Below are positions 12,911 to 23,975 of a stretch of 64,000 nt of DNA, piece after piece (within the stretch, counting starts at the first letter, position 1; each line of letters starts with the position of its first letter). The translations under genes were made by a program, and so were the position numbers. Origin of the DNA: Viscum album (taxonomy: Eukaryota; Streptophyta; Magnoliopsida; Santalales; Viscaceae); the NCBI GenBank assembly GCA_963277665.1, contig OY728132.1, positions 273,360,898-273,424,897 on the forward strand. Reading direction: 5' to 3'. The notes beneath the pieces were generated by a model, which worked only from the letters and a program-made list of their open reading frames with translations, made no database searches and was not told where the DNA came from.

Positions 12911-15425
12911 AATATTAGGGTGTATGTATTCTAATAATACTTCTATATCATTTACTATCATTCTATACATTATTTCATATTTTCATCAATGATTTTACTA
13001 CAGTTATAATATTTTATGTTTCACATGACTAAGTTGACATGTGGGTATTCCTTCTCCCAATCTATATGACACACTGAAACATCATCATGTGATCTGTATA
13101 GTGATTATGTGAAAAAAAATTCATATTTTTTGTTAGGTAATTACTTGGGGTCATCCTAGATTATTTCCACTTTGATCACATGTATCTATTTGTCAAGAAG
13201 TCATCTCATGTGCTCTAGTGTAGTAGTCATTATTATGCCTTCTTTTTTTTATGCTAATTGGGAGGGAAGCTTAGGGCTCACCACCATAGTAAAACAACAT
13301 CATGTGTAGTGAGTATTTCTAAAATATGAGTCAGAATATGGGGATGGATTTTTTTATCAGGCACTTTGCATGATTCTATCATGGGATATCCTTATTTTCA
13401 GATTATAATTAGAGACCACATGAAAAATTATCCATTGAAATATATATTAGACTCTATATCATTAAATAGATTTTTCATAATCACGATGGAAAGTCATAGA
13501 AATTTCTCATTGTTTGGTTGACATGTCTAGGAGACTTTATGAGATTAGAAATCCCATGGGATGAATTTATTAGGATCGTAGGTGAAATGTTAGAATTACT
13601 TACTGAAACAAAGGTGAATTTCCAAGGGGGGATATGCAATTAGGATGACATGTCGTGGGGACTGTTATAAAAATGTACATTTTCAATGGGCCACTATAAA
13701 AATGATAGTGATATCCGAAATAGAATAAATCATTCATATGAAGATCAATATATCATCCATTAATGATAATCAAATTACATTTCCTATTTTTATTAGCATT
13801 CATATTTTACAAGGACATGGGATCTCACAACATCATGCTTGGATTGATGGGGACAATCACTCTCTTTACTTGTAAGGCGCCATGTGATTGATGGTAGGTC
13901 TCATAGTGACACAAATCCATTTCCACAACGAATCCCTCCTTCTTTCTAAAGAGATATTGGGGAATCTTATGATTAGTTAGATATGTTTGAGGTCCCATGA
14001 AATATGAAGCGAACATAGAAACATTCTTTTCCACAATATGGTGGGCATACCGGCTGTGACATTGTAAGGTCATGAAAAATCAATTGATTATGACTCATGG
14101 ATTTCAAAATAATTTTAATATAATAAGGATTACTTATTTATCTACCTTTATTTTATAAATTTATTTTGGATATTTTCATTAATGCATTGATTGAAAAGGT
14201 GAATTATTCAATGGAACTCATATTACATCCTTCTTATGATCGTTAGTTCTTGTTATGAAGCTTTTATAGGAGTAAGAAGTATTGTAAAAGGGGCTCCATG
14301 TGATTTTATGTAGATATTTCACTATGTATAATTATTTTTCATAATTTTTAAAAGGTTATGTGATCTAATTTCATTATAATGGATAAAAAATCTATGTCTT
14401 TTGTTTATCTTCCCTCCCTTTATTTTATATAGAAAATAATACCCCAATCTCAGTTATTTTTTCCTCTTTATTTCTCAATGATCATTTAGTGAACGTAAAA
14501 GGTATTATAAATTAGTTCTTATATTAATGAAAAAGATAATTAAGTACTAACTAAGATATAAAATTAATATACTCAAAAATATTTTTAATTTATCTTTTTG
14601 TTTATGTCTGGGAATACACATCTCTAATTAAATTTTCTATAGTGTGATCTTTAAGTGTATTTGATATTATATGTAGTGTTTTTCCAATATACCTCATATT
14701 TAAAGCAACATACCTTGTATTCATTCCATAAAATATATGTCAATAATATATATTATTTTATTTTAAATATTCTTCATTTTAACTTAGAATAATTAACATA
14801 TAAATTTTTTATTCTCATAAATTGCGATGTGTGAAAATACATCAAAAACAGTAATAATTTTATTATAGAATCTATAATACATTTTTTGGTTAAATAACAT
14901 ATGAAAGATACATAATCAAAAGTATCATAATACATATCAATAATATCATAGGAATTTGGAATAAAATTGTTTCATCTAAATGCTCTAAAATAACGAAACA
15001 TATTTTTTCTACATCATTATAATTCAAACATTGATTTTTTTAATAATGGTCTAATGAAATATTCAATTCATTACATGAATAATTGATTTAAATTATTATT
15101 ATAAGATGTAAAATAGAATGTTCTATTAATTGATAATTTCAAGGCCATCTCTTTGTTGGTATTATTTATTATTGAAAAATATAAATTCTATTATGGTGTG
15201 GCTATGTTAAAATTGATATGAAAATATATTTACATTAAAAAGTGAATCAAAATCTTCATTTTATAACTCTCTTCTAAAGTAACATAATATTGAAAAAAAT
15301 AAAATCTCTTTTCATTTTGAATGAAATTGTGGTATTTAGACACATATGTGATGATGTTTTTTTTGTTGTAAGAGGTAAAACCATGTAAATATATTGTTTT
15401 AAATAAATATTATAAAATTATAAAT
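12910..15425. other. AT-rich sequence with no recognised gene
   Basis: This stretch holds scattered degraded minisatellite units up to about 13.6 kb and then increasingly AT-rich DNA. The 82-codon minus-strand frame at 13.8-14.1 kb has no family I recognise. The last part, from 14.1 kb, resembles the DNA right of 38.5 kb in composition. The target-site duplication shows the two were contiguous before the nested element inserted. Confidence 0.6.
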
Positions 15426-15430
15426 TATAC
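15426..15430. repeat. Target-site duplication TATAC, left copy
   Basis: TATAC lies immediately outside the left LTR end of the copia element and is repeated exactly at 38,520-38,524 immediately outside the other LTR end. Five base pairs is the normal duplication length for Ty1/copia integration. The match falls exactly at LTR ends defined independently by sequence (TA for TG on the left, CAACA on the right). Confidence 0.85.
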
Positions 15431-15859
15431 TATTAGTCGGAGTGGATACTCAAGAGGGGGTGAATTGAGATCCAATTAAAATTTCTGTTTTAAAAACTTT
15501 GTCTTAAAAACCTCCAAATAAAATACTGAATTAAACTGTAGTGAATTTATATCAAAGTAAAGGTTCTGTTGGGTTCTTAAGGGATTGATTATTTCCCAGT
15601 TAATCAAATAAGAAAGGTTTATTAACTTCTGAAACCAAATTACTGATTTAAAACTAATATAAACACTTGCGAATTTAATTATCAAAGTGACTTTAAAACA
15701 GTTTTGGTTTCAACGTATTTAGCAGCGGAATAAAAGATAACTTTGAAAGATATAGCACAGAAAATATAACCAAGATGTTCAGTCTCAAGACAAGACTTAT
15801 TCCTCTCAACAATTTATATAAATGTGACCAACACCCTGGATCAGGGTTCACATTAGTTT

Positions 15860-15975
15860 TCAACTGTCCAGGTCCAAGACCTCTACCACTGTTATTCGTG
15901 GGAAACAGAACAACAGCAACCAGCTGTCCATGTCACACACGACCTCTACCACTATTACTGTGGGAAATAAAAGAT
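15860..15975. repeat. Two ~60-bp direct repeats inside the copia LTR
   Basis: CAACTGTCCAGGTCCAAGAC at about 15,861 and CAGCTGTCCATGTCACACAC at about 15,921 each lead into CCTCTACCACT-TTA and then GTGGGAAA. The two copies sit side by side. The matching part of the other LTR is lost, so it is unknown whether the duplication is general to the family. Confidence 0.7.
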
Positions 15976-16645
15976 GTAAAGAGTTTGCTGAGGATTTACA
16001 GATCTTCCAGCTAAAGTACAGGAGACAATGTGTGTGTTAAATACAGCAGATAACACACACTTCTCGAAATGTAAAATAATGAATCACAGAGCAGAGATGT
16101 AGATTTTAGAAATGGCACTAGTGATTGCAGTGAAGCTCTGGACTCCTTGAGTTTGATCAAGAATGATTCTGAGTCCTCTTCTAGATTTTTGTCTGAAAAA
16201 TATACTGTCGTCTTCTTGGTATCCAGGTTCAGAGATAGTGAGAAATGTAGTCAATGAAGTTCTTCAATGTCCCCGAGAATGTACAAAACTCTTTTTGAGT
16301 AATCTTGAGTGTGTATGAGCTTTTGTGTCTTCTTATTGTGTGGTCTTCTTTTGTATTACACAGTTATATCATCCACCACGTTTTTCACTCATAAAAGTCT
16401 TGTCGTTGTCACATGGTGTGTTTTCACCATCAGTTACTTCATGTATTTAGGGTACGAGCTCTAGAAAAAGAAATGATTTCTTTTTGTAGGTACGAGGTAC
16501 GGTTCCCTGACATCCAAAATCCTTCATTAAATAAATGAAAGAGCATTAAAATATTCATAATATGACCGTTGGTTATATTAAATAAATATAAAGAAATTAA
16601 AACAGCTATTTATGACTATTGGCGAATCAAGTGATTGGTAGGTCA

Positions 16646-17286
16646 TCAGCATCAGCATCGGTGGCTAGACATCGGTGTGTTCTGATCGGTGACTCAGATG
16701 ATCAGCATTGGTGTGTCATGATTGGTGACTCATTTGATCAGCATCGGTGAAACATCTTCGGTGACTCAGATGATTAGCATTGGTGTGTCATGATCGGTGA
16801 CTCATTTGATCAGCATCGGTGAGACATCTTCAGTGACTCAGATGATCAGCATCAGTGTATCATGATCGGTGACTCATTTTATTAGCATCGGTGAGACATC
16901 TTCGGTGACTCAGATGATCAGCATCGGTGTGTCATGATCGGTGACTCATTTGATCAGCATTGGTGAGACATCGTCGGTGAATCAGATGATTAGCATCGGT
17001 GTGTCATGATCAGTGACTCAATTGATCAGCATTGGTGAGACATCTTCGGTGACTCAGATGATCAGCATCGGTGTGTCTTGATCAATGACTCATTTGATCA
17101 GGATCGGTGAGACATCTTCGGTGAGTCAGATGATCAGCATCAGTGTGTCATCATCGGTGACTCATTTGATCATCATCGGTGAGACATCTTCGGTGACTCA
17201 AATGATCAGCATTGGTGAGTCATGATCGGTGACTCATTTGATCAGCATCAGTGAGACATCTTCGGTGACTCAGATGATCAGCATTG
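16646..17286. repeat. 36-bp/72-bp higher-order minisatellite in the 3' LTR
   Basis: About 17 units of 36 bp alternate between two forms. Form A reads GATCAGCATCGGTGAGACAT and continues CTTCGGTGACTCAGAT. Form B reads GATCAGCATCGGTGTGTCAT and continues GATCGGTGACTCATTT. Together they make a 72-bp higher-order unit. The units are rich in TGATCA and in CGGTGA. The array is flanked on the right by GACCGTTGTCCTTTGATATG-type repeats. The same array occurs in the other LTR of the element. Confidence 0.9.
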
Positions 17287-17485
17287 TTATGACTGTTGTC
17301 CTTTGATATGGATCGGTGAGACCGTTTTCCTTTGATAGGGATCGGTGCGACCATTGTCCTAACATAACACAATGTGTCTGTTTGATCCAGAGGAATTCCA
17401 GAATACAGATTAAGTAACAATGATTTGTTATTATTAAAACAGATATCATAGGAACAATTCATCAATCTTCAAGAGGGCTCAACAA

Positions 17486-17720
17486 TCTCCCCCTTTCTGA
17501 TAATCACAAATCTTAGTCATAAATAAATATAATATATCATCAATAATAGTGACAAGGCATAATAAGAATAAAAAAACAATGAGATATAAATCTCCCCCTG
17601 AATTTATGCCTTTAAATATTTATGCAAGCATTTCCATAGAAAGGTTCTCCCCCATAGATAAAAAAAATATCCCCCTTTAGAGATGCATCTCTCCCATATA
17701 TATACATATTTCTCCCCCAT
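17486..17720 (-). promoter_or_regulatory. Polypurine tract of the copia element with four upstream repeats
   Basis: Directly before the 3' LTR start (minus strand) lies AAAGGGGGAGAT at 17,486-17,498, the expected primer for plus-strand DNA synthesis. Four more tracts with five G residues follow upstream at 17,591-17,600, 17,647-17,655, 17,670-17,680 and 17,711-17,720. All but one carry the GGGGGAG core; the fourth reads AAGGGGGA. Repeated upstream polypurine tracts are a described feature of Sireviruses. The region between contains no gene. Confidence 0.8.
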
Positions 17721-17865
17721 TGGGATAATAAAAAAGGAGGGAAAACATATAAAGAAGAGATTAAAAGAAGACATCAGAGAGAATAAAAAGAAAAGAGAAT
17801 AAATTTTATAAGGTACATCACAGTATAAACACAACAGGGTTCACTCTATCAATAACAACGCACAA

Positions 17866-18878
17866 CTATTTCCTAGGATGTAATGGGGCTTTGCCATTGT
17901 CAGAAGGATTAATGGTTGGTAAGTTGGAAGGCTTGGAGGCAGGTTGAACTGGGCAAATTTGAAAAGGTGGTACGATGACTCGGGAAGGTGGAGTAGAGGA
18001 TGCCACTGGGATTTGTTGTGGAGCTGTAGGAGCTAGTTGAGAAGATTGCAGAGGAACTGGTCGTAGGTGAGATAGAGCTTGAGCAACAGAGATCTGATTT
18101 GGAGCAACATCAGAGGCACTGAAAGGTTCAGTAGTAGGAAGCACAATGGTGGTGGCTTGTACATTCAGATAAGGCTACAAAAGATTTATGAAATCCTGAA
18201 TTACTTCTGCACCACACTGTATAGGCATCTCAAAATCATCCTTATTCTCCATGAACCGTTCTAAGGTAAGAGTAAAATCTTGCAACTGACGAACTTGAGT
18301 CTTGAAAGCTTGAGTGGCTGGAGGTAGTCTCATATTGTCAGCTAACACATTGAAATTCATGGTCATCTCATGCATGGTATATATTTTTGAAAAGTAATGG
18401 TCAACCTTTTCCTTGATCTCTCTCTGAGATTTAGTGGCATCTGCTGAATATACTGTTACCATATTATGAATGTGATCACTGTGCTCGTTCATCGTTCTCA
18501 ACGAGTCGAAATCAAGAACTTGTCTAATAGCGGCCAATTTATCATGCACAATCTTCCATAGATCCTCTAGCTCATGAGTAGTGATCTTGGTTACATTGGC
18601 TATACAGGCTTGAGCAACTATATGAGTTATCTCAGCTTTCAACTTTCTCAGATCAGAATTCTTAAGATGTTAAATCATATTCCTCAACAATTCCTTCATA
18701 CCAGAGATGGTTGATCTAAATTCGTTTGATAATGAAACTAAGATAGATTTTAGATCCTTCAGAATCTGATTTAGAGAGGCTATGTGCCTGCCAATAAACT
18801 CACCAGTATTGGCCAGGTCTGGTCTAATATCATTTGAAATTTCTTCTCTGACTGTATCTCTCACAGAAGTATGCAACT
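17866..18878 (-). pseudogene. Terminal frame of the copia element: helical region plus proline-rich tail, two stops
   Basis: One minus-strand frame stays open from the nested-element junction (18,878) to a stop at 17,866, about 337 codons, interrupted by only two in-frame stops (near 18,670 and 18,175). The second is TAG, probably from CAG. The first two thirds is charged and helical with leucine/isoleucine heptad character (for example LNQILKDLKSILVSLSNEF). The last 90 residues are rich in Pro, Ser, Thr and Gln (LAPTAPQQIPVASSTPP). The position after pol and just before the repeated polypurine tracts is where Sireviruses carry their so-called env-like frame, and a coiled coil plus Pro-rich part fits it. 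I see no clear signal peptide or membrane span. The start is lost to the nested insertion. The product could instead be another accessory or a gag-like protein. Confidence 0.6.
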
Positions 18879-19589
18879 TATAAGACCCCAGCCTTAAACC
18901 TTACTTAATCTTGAGTTATTACAAGATTACACATTGAGGATCTCTTCAGGTTTATAGTTTTAGGGAATTAGATCATGAAACTTGCATTACATTCCACATT
19001 TAAACAAAGTGGTTACATAAAAGACAATATTCATTCTTCCCATCAACGGAAACATATTTAAAATAAAACATGGATTCTTTCTTGACACATCCTTGACACT
19101 ATCATCATATCATGTACCTTTCCCTTGACCTATGAAAAACATTTCAAAAACGTGGGATGAGCATAAAAAACTTAGTAAGGGTTATAAAAATATGGAAAGG
19201 AAACTTGAGTTCATATATACATAAGAATGAAATCATACTTTACCCATAAAACATAGGCACTTTAACATACCTCATCAAATCATGAATAAATCATAGAAAT
19301 CATAAGACATAAAAGGTAACTTGAGGAATTCATAACATTCTTACGTAGGGAGTAACCCTCTTGGTTATGTTTGGAATATCCACCATAGTATATTTCCTAA
19401 ATCTCTTCGGAGAAACCTTAACGTTTCACTCCTCCGCGTAACCCAATGCATTGGAGAGCTATATCGGGCACACCCGCCCATAGTTTATCACGGAGCCACC
19501 CGTCTTCATAACAATACCCAAGAACCATGACATAATAATATCACATAACTTAATCATAAAGGAAATATAACATTCCCACTTTTCCATAA

Positions 19590-19900
19590 CAATATAACAT
19601 TTTAAGATATTGAAATAATGAACCCATTATAAAAAACCATTTTCAAAACCATTTAAAACATTTAATAAAGAGATCTTTGATCAAAGTGTCCCATACCATT
19701 TTGAATCTTTTAAAATTTTAAAACATTAATATCCATATAAATAAATCCTTAAAACCATTTTGAAAACATGGAGATTAATGATAAATATTTATAAGAATAA
19801 ATCATTAAATCATTTAAAACGATATTTTAGTTATAGGGTTTTTAACAAAATGAGAGACACTTGAATACAATAATTGAGGAATAACATTTAATCAGAAATT
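19590..19900. other. Segment of LTR copy 1 not shared with copies 2 and 3
   Basis: Between the ATAACATTCCCACTTTTC block and the GAGGAATAAC-ATTTAAT block, copy 1 has AT-rich sequence (repeats of AACCATTTAAAAC type). Copies 2 and 3 instead have a different ~350-bp stretch with AAAGAAAAGTAAAACATGG and a GAAGTCGTTGTC motif (26.88-27.24 kb and 33.52-33.88 kb). Either a replacement or separate subfamilies would explain it. Confidence 0.6.
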
Positions 19901-20214
19901 TTTAATATCATGAGAATAAAGGAATTCATGATATAATATTCCAAATGACAGTATATACACCATATAATAGTGAATTGGAGAATAACAACAATGAAGTATC
20001 AATAGAAATGTAAAATGAGATGAAATCCCCTGCAATGAAGGTACCCTTAAATTGAAGAAAAATCAATCTCATAATTATGTGTGACAAATATAAATACACC
20101 CAATATAAGTGGATATTAAGTGTAAAACAATAAAATTTCATTCACACATATTCAAAGGAGGACATTTTCAATAACTACATGTTTATCCCAAGGAAATCGA
20201 AATTGGGTTAAGAA

Positions 20215-21010
20215 GTTCCCTTGGTAAAATTCGACAGCCTAACGACATCACTTTAAAATTCAAAAAAAGAGTTGATGAGAGATAAAAAGGGTATATAATC
20301 ACTTGGACATAAAATTTACATCAATACAGATATATAATAACATATCCCAACATTACAATATGTAAATTAAAAGACCCAACAAAATAAGTCTTTTAAAAAG
20401 AGGAGGGTGAAATGTTCCCTTACCGACATGGGTGTCTTTCGAGACATGCACCCCGTGAAAGAAGGACAATAAAACATTGATGTAAATACTCAGAAATGAA
20501 ATTATATTACAAAATGAGTAAAATAATGGGCACTACATACACCACTCAAAGGAAATTTTGGCAAATGTAGCATAAATCTCACAGGAATAAAAGTGAGATG
20601 AAAAATCCCTTACGAAAACTCGGCGGCCTAACGACGCCACTTAAAACTTAAAAAAATGGATCGATGAGATCAAATAGGGTCTCTAATCATATTGAAATAA
20701 TGTTTACAGAAATATGAATATAAAATAACATCCCCCAACATAACAAAGAAGAGCTTAAACTAAGTGACATAAAGGAGAGTACTTAAAAAGAAAGAGAGAG
20801 GTTAAATCTCTTATTAAAATTCGGCAGCCTAACAGCGCCACTCAAAACATCCAAAATGGATTAATGAGAGAGAATGGGGTCTCTCATCATATGAACATAA
20901 TAATTACAGTAAGAGCAATATAAAATAACATCCCAATCATAAGAAATATGAGCTTAAAAGGAATGACATAAAAGAGTGTACTTAAAATGAAAGAGAGGAC
21001 TAGGATCCCT
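20215..21010. repeat. ~200-bp tandem units in giant LTR 1
   Basis: A block with GCAGCCTAACGACGCCAC, then ATGGATTGATGAGAG, then GGGTCTCTCATCA recurs at about 20,226, 20,615 and 20,819. A more diverged unit (CCCTTACCGACATGGGTGTC) lies near 20,420 between them, giving four units of about 195-205 bp. The same arrangement is present in the other two LTRs. The units lie on the 3' (U5) side of the TATA box. Confidence 0.75.
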
Positions 21011-21348
21011 TACCTCAAGTCCAACTTGTCTTGTTCATTTCTTTATATTCCTGAATAATAAACATTGGTCAATTAATAATTGCCTAAGTAACTCCATTAT
21101 AGATTATTATTCAGTTCATATCACATATTATATTGTTATAATAATTGTTTAATAATGTTAGTTCATATCAGACGTTTTTGCCGATGTTTGGTACATGAGT
21201 CAAAAATGAACTTGTTTGAAAAAAGATTTGCCCATGTAGTTATAAGTAAATAATTTCCAGAATAGTATTAATTATTAAAATATCATATATACCCAGTAAA
21301 TATTCATTTTATACTATTCCATATCATTTGGAGATAAAAAAGAAAAGT

Positions 21349-21605
21349 ACCGTTCATGGAGACTGTAGGTCGTACGTACGCATGAACGCTACTTTCATTT
21401 TTTATCATATTAATGGAATTAAAACAAAATGAGAGAGATATATATATATGTTATAATTCCAGAATGATATCCACAATTTAGATGTAATATATTAAATATA
21501 TATCCATTATATATATGTACTTATAATATTACATAACATTTTGAGATAAGAAATGAAATGTACCGTTCATGGAGACGGTAAGCCGTACGTACGCATGAAC
21601 GCTAC
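21349..21605. repeat. Pair of CG-rich palindromes in giant LTR 1
   Basis: At 21,349-21,393 and 21,561-21,605 an arm CCGTTCATG is answered by CATGAACG. The loop contains the self-complementary CGTACGTACG. The two motifs are embedded in a ~212-bp direct duplication of their AT-rich surroundings (GAGATAA before, TTAATGGAATTAAAACA after). They stand out as the most CpG-rich spots of the LTR. Confidence 0.85.
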
Positions 21606-22316
21606 TTCCATTTATATTTCATATTTAATGGAATTAAAACATAATTATATATAATAGTATTTTAATTCCAGTATGGTATCATATATTATATCATTAAATA
21701 TATCCTTTATACGTACCACATATGTTATTAATGAATCAAATCACTTTGAGGGGGCGGTAGTCCTCACTTCCTTAAATGAAGATATCTCCTTTACCCATAA
21801 TATAAACCATAAAGGTATGCCATAAATGAAAAATACAGAAACTTAATTAAAACATAAACATATTAGATATCATATATAAATATAGTGTCATCTTAATGGC
21901 CACCTTTGAAGGTGTTAGAAGAAAGTTGAACAATCATCGTTTCGGGAGGTAGAAATTCACCATCCACGGAAACAGTATGTTCATTAACCATTAGATGTAG
22001 GTGTGTGTAAGTGTAGATCGAATACATCTTATAAAAACATCCTATTATATTGAATATAATTTATTTGTTACAAAATAAATGAATAAAAAGAGTTTATGGG
22101 GTTGGAGAAGCAAAATAAAACAAAAGGACCCAAGTGAAGACATTACCTTAAAATCGGGTAACTCCCTTTGGTTTGAGCTCAAAGGATTCCTTGTAAAGAC
22201 TTCTGCCCAAAGTGAGGCTTCACGGAGTAAGAGAGGGAAGTCTAGAGACAAAATGTGCAGGTTTTGGCTGAGCCAAAGGCTTTGGGAGTGTGGTTAAGGA
22301 GGTAGAGGTGGGGGCG

Positions 22317-22323
22317 TTTTATA
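22317..22323 (-). promoter_or_regulatory. Probable TATA box of giant LTR 1
   Basis: On the minus strand CCTCTTATAAAACGCCCCC gives TATAAAA inside a locally GC-rich, pyrimidine-rich block (CCACCTCTACC downstream). The same box sits at the same place in all three LTRs. Transcription would start about 30 bp further on the minus strand, so U3 is about 1.6 kb and R plus U5 about 3.4 kb. Confidence 0.65.
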
Positions 22324-23953
22324 AGAGGAGAGGAGGGGCACTCTTATAAAGTTACAAAATGTTACTTTATTTTCAAAAGAGTTTCAGATTTTAAAGGACC
22401 CAAATTGATTTATTTCGAGGATAAGGTGATAAGGGTTCGAACTCCACTCATCCAATCGGTTTTGGACTTGTGTAGGTCTTAGATATTACATTATCATTCC
22501 ATTTTATTTAAATCGTTAAATAATGAAGTCATCGCTGCATCATCATGATGTCATAAATAATTTAATTTATTTAATGTCTAAAAATAATAAGAAAACTACT
22601 ATGATATATGAAATCTTTTTATATTTCCAATGAATATTTATAGTCAAAAATATGACTTGTATAACCCCATGTAAAAATTGTTTTAGTAAAACATTTCATG
22701 ATTGTGTAATTTTTACTTTAACATTAAATAAAAAGATATTTATGTCATTTCCAAACCAAAGTGGCTCCATGGGGTCCCCAAGTTTACCCATGGATTTTCT
22801 TGGCCAGCCGTGACACATCCAATGATGGTAGGAAATTTTTCTTGGTAATTTCATTTTATTAAAACATTATTCTTACCATAAACTACACTAATTACCTCTA
22901 ATCGTGATTAAAAACTTAATAAGTTATTATTCACCAAAAAATTATTTTTATCCCATTGAACCAAATTTTACTTCTTAATGACAACCATGTATGTTGGATT
23001 TTTGAAATTAAAAACACAAAGATGGAAAAATTTCATTTAAACGGAAAAATCTGTTTTTATAAGTACCACTTAGTGGTTTCACTATTCATCAAAAATTGAA
23101 GTTTTTCAGTAAAATCCCAAAAATTCACCCTAAGCTATATTTGATATTCTGAATTCAAAAATGAAGTCTATTTTAAAAAATTAAAAACATATAAGTCACA
23201 TTAATTAATTTAATAATTAATTCCCACTGTCAGAGCAAATAGCGTGCTTTTATGAAACAATAAGTATCAAAAGATTGACACTAGTTTAAGTCTGATTTCA
23301 AAGTGAAATTAATTCCAAAGACCACTATTTGATTTAAAGGTAAAAATATATTCTAATTTAAATTTTAAACCAATTAAATAGATAATATAATCATATAACT
23401 AAATTAGATTGAAAAGAGGTTTTGAATTAAAATACAAAATTTTACACTATTCATTAAAAAAATGAACTTTATCGGAAAGATAGCAAAAATTTACACAAAG
23501 TAAATTTTGATGTCCCAATTCTTAAGAAGAGTTTTATTTGGTCCAATAGAATGCATAATAATGAAAAAAACTATATTTAATGACGGTTTTCCATCAAAAG
23601 GCGATAAGTGAACCTTTAGTGAAAACTAGGGCATATACGCCCAAAAATGATTTCTTTCCATATTTTAAGCCTTTATCTTTTATTGAATAAATGTAAAAAC
23701 ATTTAAAAACATATATAATCATATTTTAGTTATTTATATCCATTCCTGCCAATAGACCGACTACATGTTAACTACCATTTAAAATAATATTATTTTATTA
23801 TTAGAGTGCAACGTAAGATTCCCAAGAAACTCGTTGTTGCGTATTGGGTACGCCATCGAGCATAGCGTCCCCTTTAAAGTCTTATTAATATTTTATTCAC
23901 AAATATGGATAAATATGAAAATTTCATATTCTTTATTTACCTGGGGTGTTACA

Positions 23954-23975
23954 TCCTTCCCCCCTTTTGGGAATT
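23954..23975 (-). promoter_or_regulatory. Polypurine tract before giant LTR 1
   Basis: On the minus strand AAAAGGGGGGAAGGA ends directly at TGTAACACC, the LTR start. This is the expected position of a plus-strand primer and confirms the minus orientation. Confidence 0.85.

Larger units (their letters stand above)
15431..17485 (-). repeat. 3' LTR of the copia element (2,055 bp)
   Basis: On the minus strand the LTR begins TGTTGAGCCCTCTTGAAG at 17,485 and ends at 15,431 in TAATA, where CA is expected (one C-to-T change). The first 600 bp on the minus strand matches the surviving part of the other LTR at 37,768-38,519: the same TGTTGAG start, a shared CAATCATTGTTACTTAAT-like block (approximate), GACCG repeats, and the 36/72-bp array. 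Between 15,860 and 15,975 two ~60-bp direct repeats are visible (CTGTCCA, then GACCTCTACCACT, then GTGGGAAA). No convincing TATA box was located. Confidence 0.85.
18879..23953 (-). repeat. Giant LTR copy 1 (3' LTR, 5,075 bp)
   Basis: This copy ends on the right with GGGGTGTTACA followed by a polypurine tract at 23,954, so in minus orientation it is a 3' LTR. On the left it abuts the copia terminal frame directly. Collinear landmarks shared with copies 2 and 3 are the CTTCGGAGAAACC block (19,409), the ~200-bp tandem units (20.2-21.0 kb), two CG-rich palindromes (21,349 and 21,561), the TATA box (22,317) and the CTTAGTGGTTTCACTATTC block (23.07 kb). It differs from the other two in a block at about 19,590-19,900. 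Confidence 0.9.

Noticed and set aside
13825..14073. 82-codon minus-strand frame in the minisatellite flank
   Set aside because: No family similarity, and it sits in degraded repeat DNA.
16646..17286. CRISPR array
   Set aside because: There are no unique spacers: the whole 36-bp unit repeats, and the surroundings are plant LTR sequence.
18079..18264. Plus-strand frame opposite the copia terminal frame
   Set aside because: It is a shadow of the minus-strand frame, which is longer, open over 337 codons and has clear protein-like composition.
22045..22297. A 70-96-codon minus-strand frame found in all three giant LTRs (also 29,260-29,532 and 35,866-36,156)
   Set aside because: Its start lies upstream of, or at, the shared TATA box in two copies, so it would not be in the transcript. 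The shared length reflects conservation of the LTR, and the residue differences do not look like protein-level constraint.
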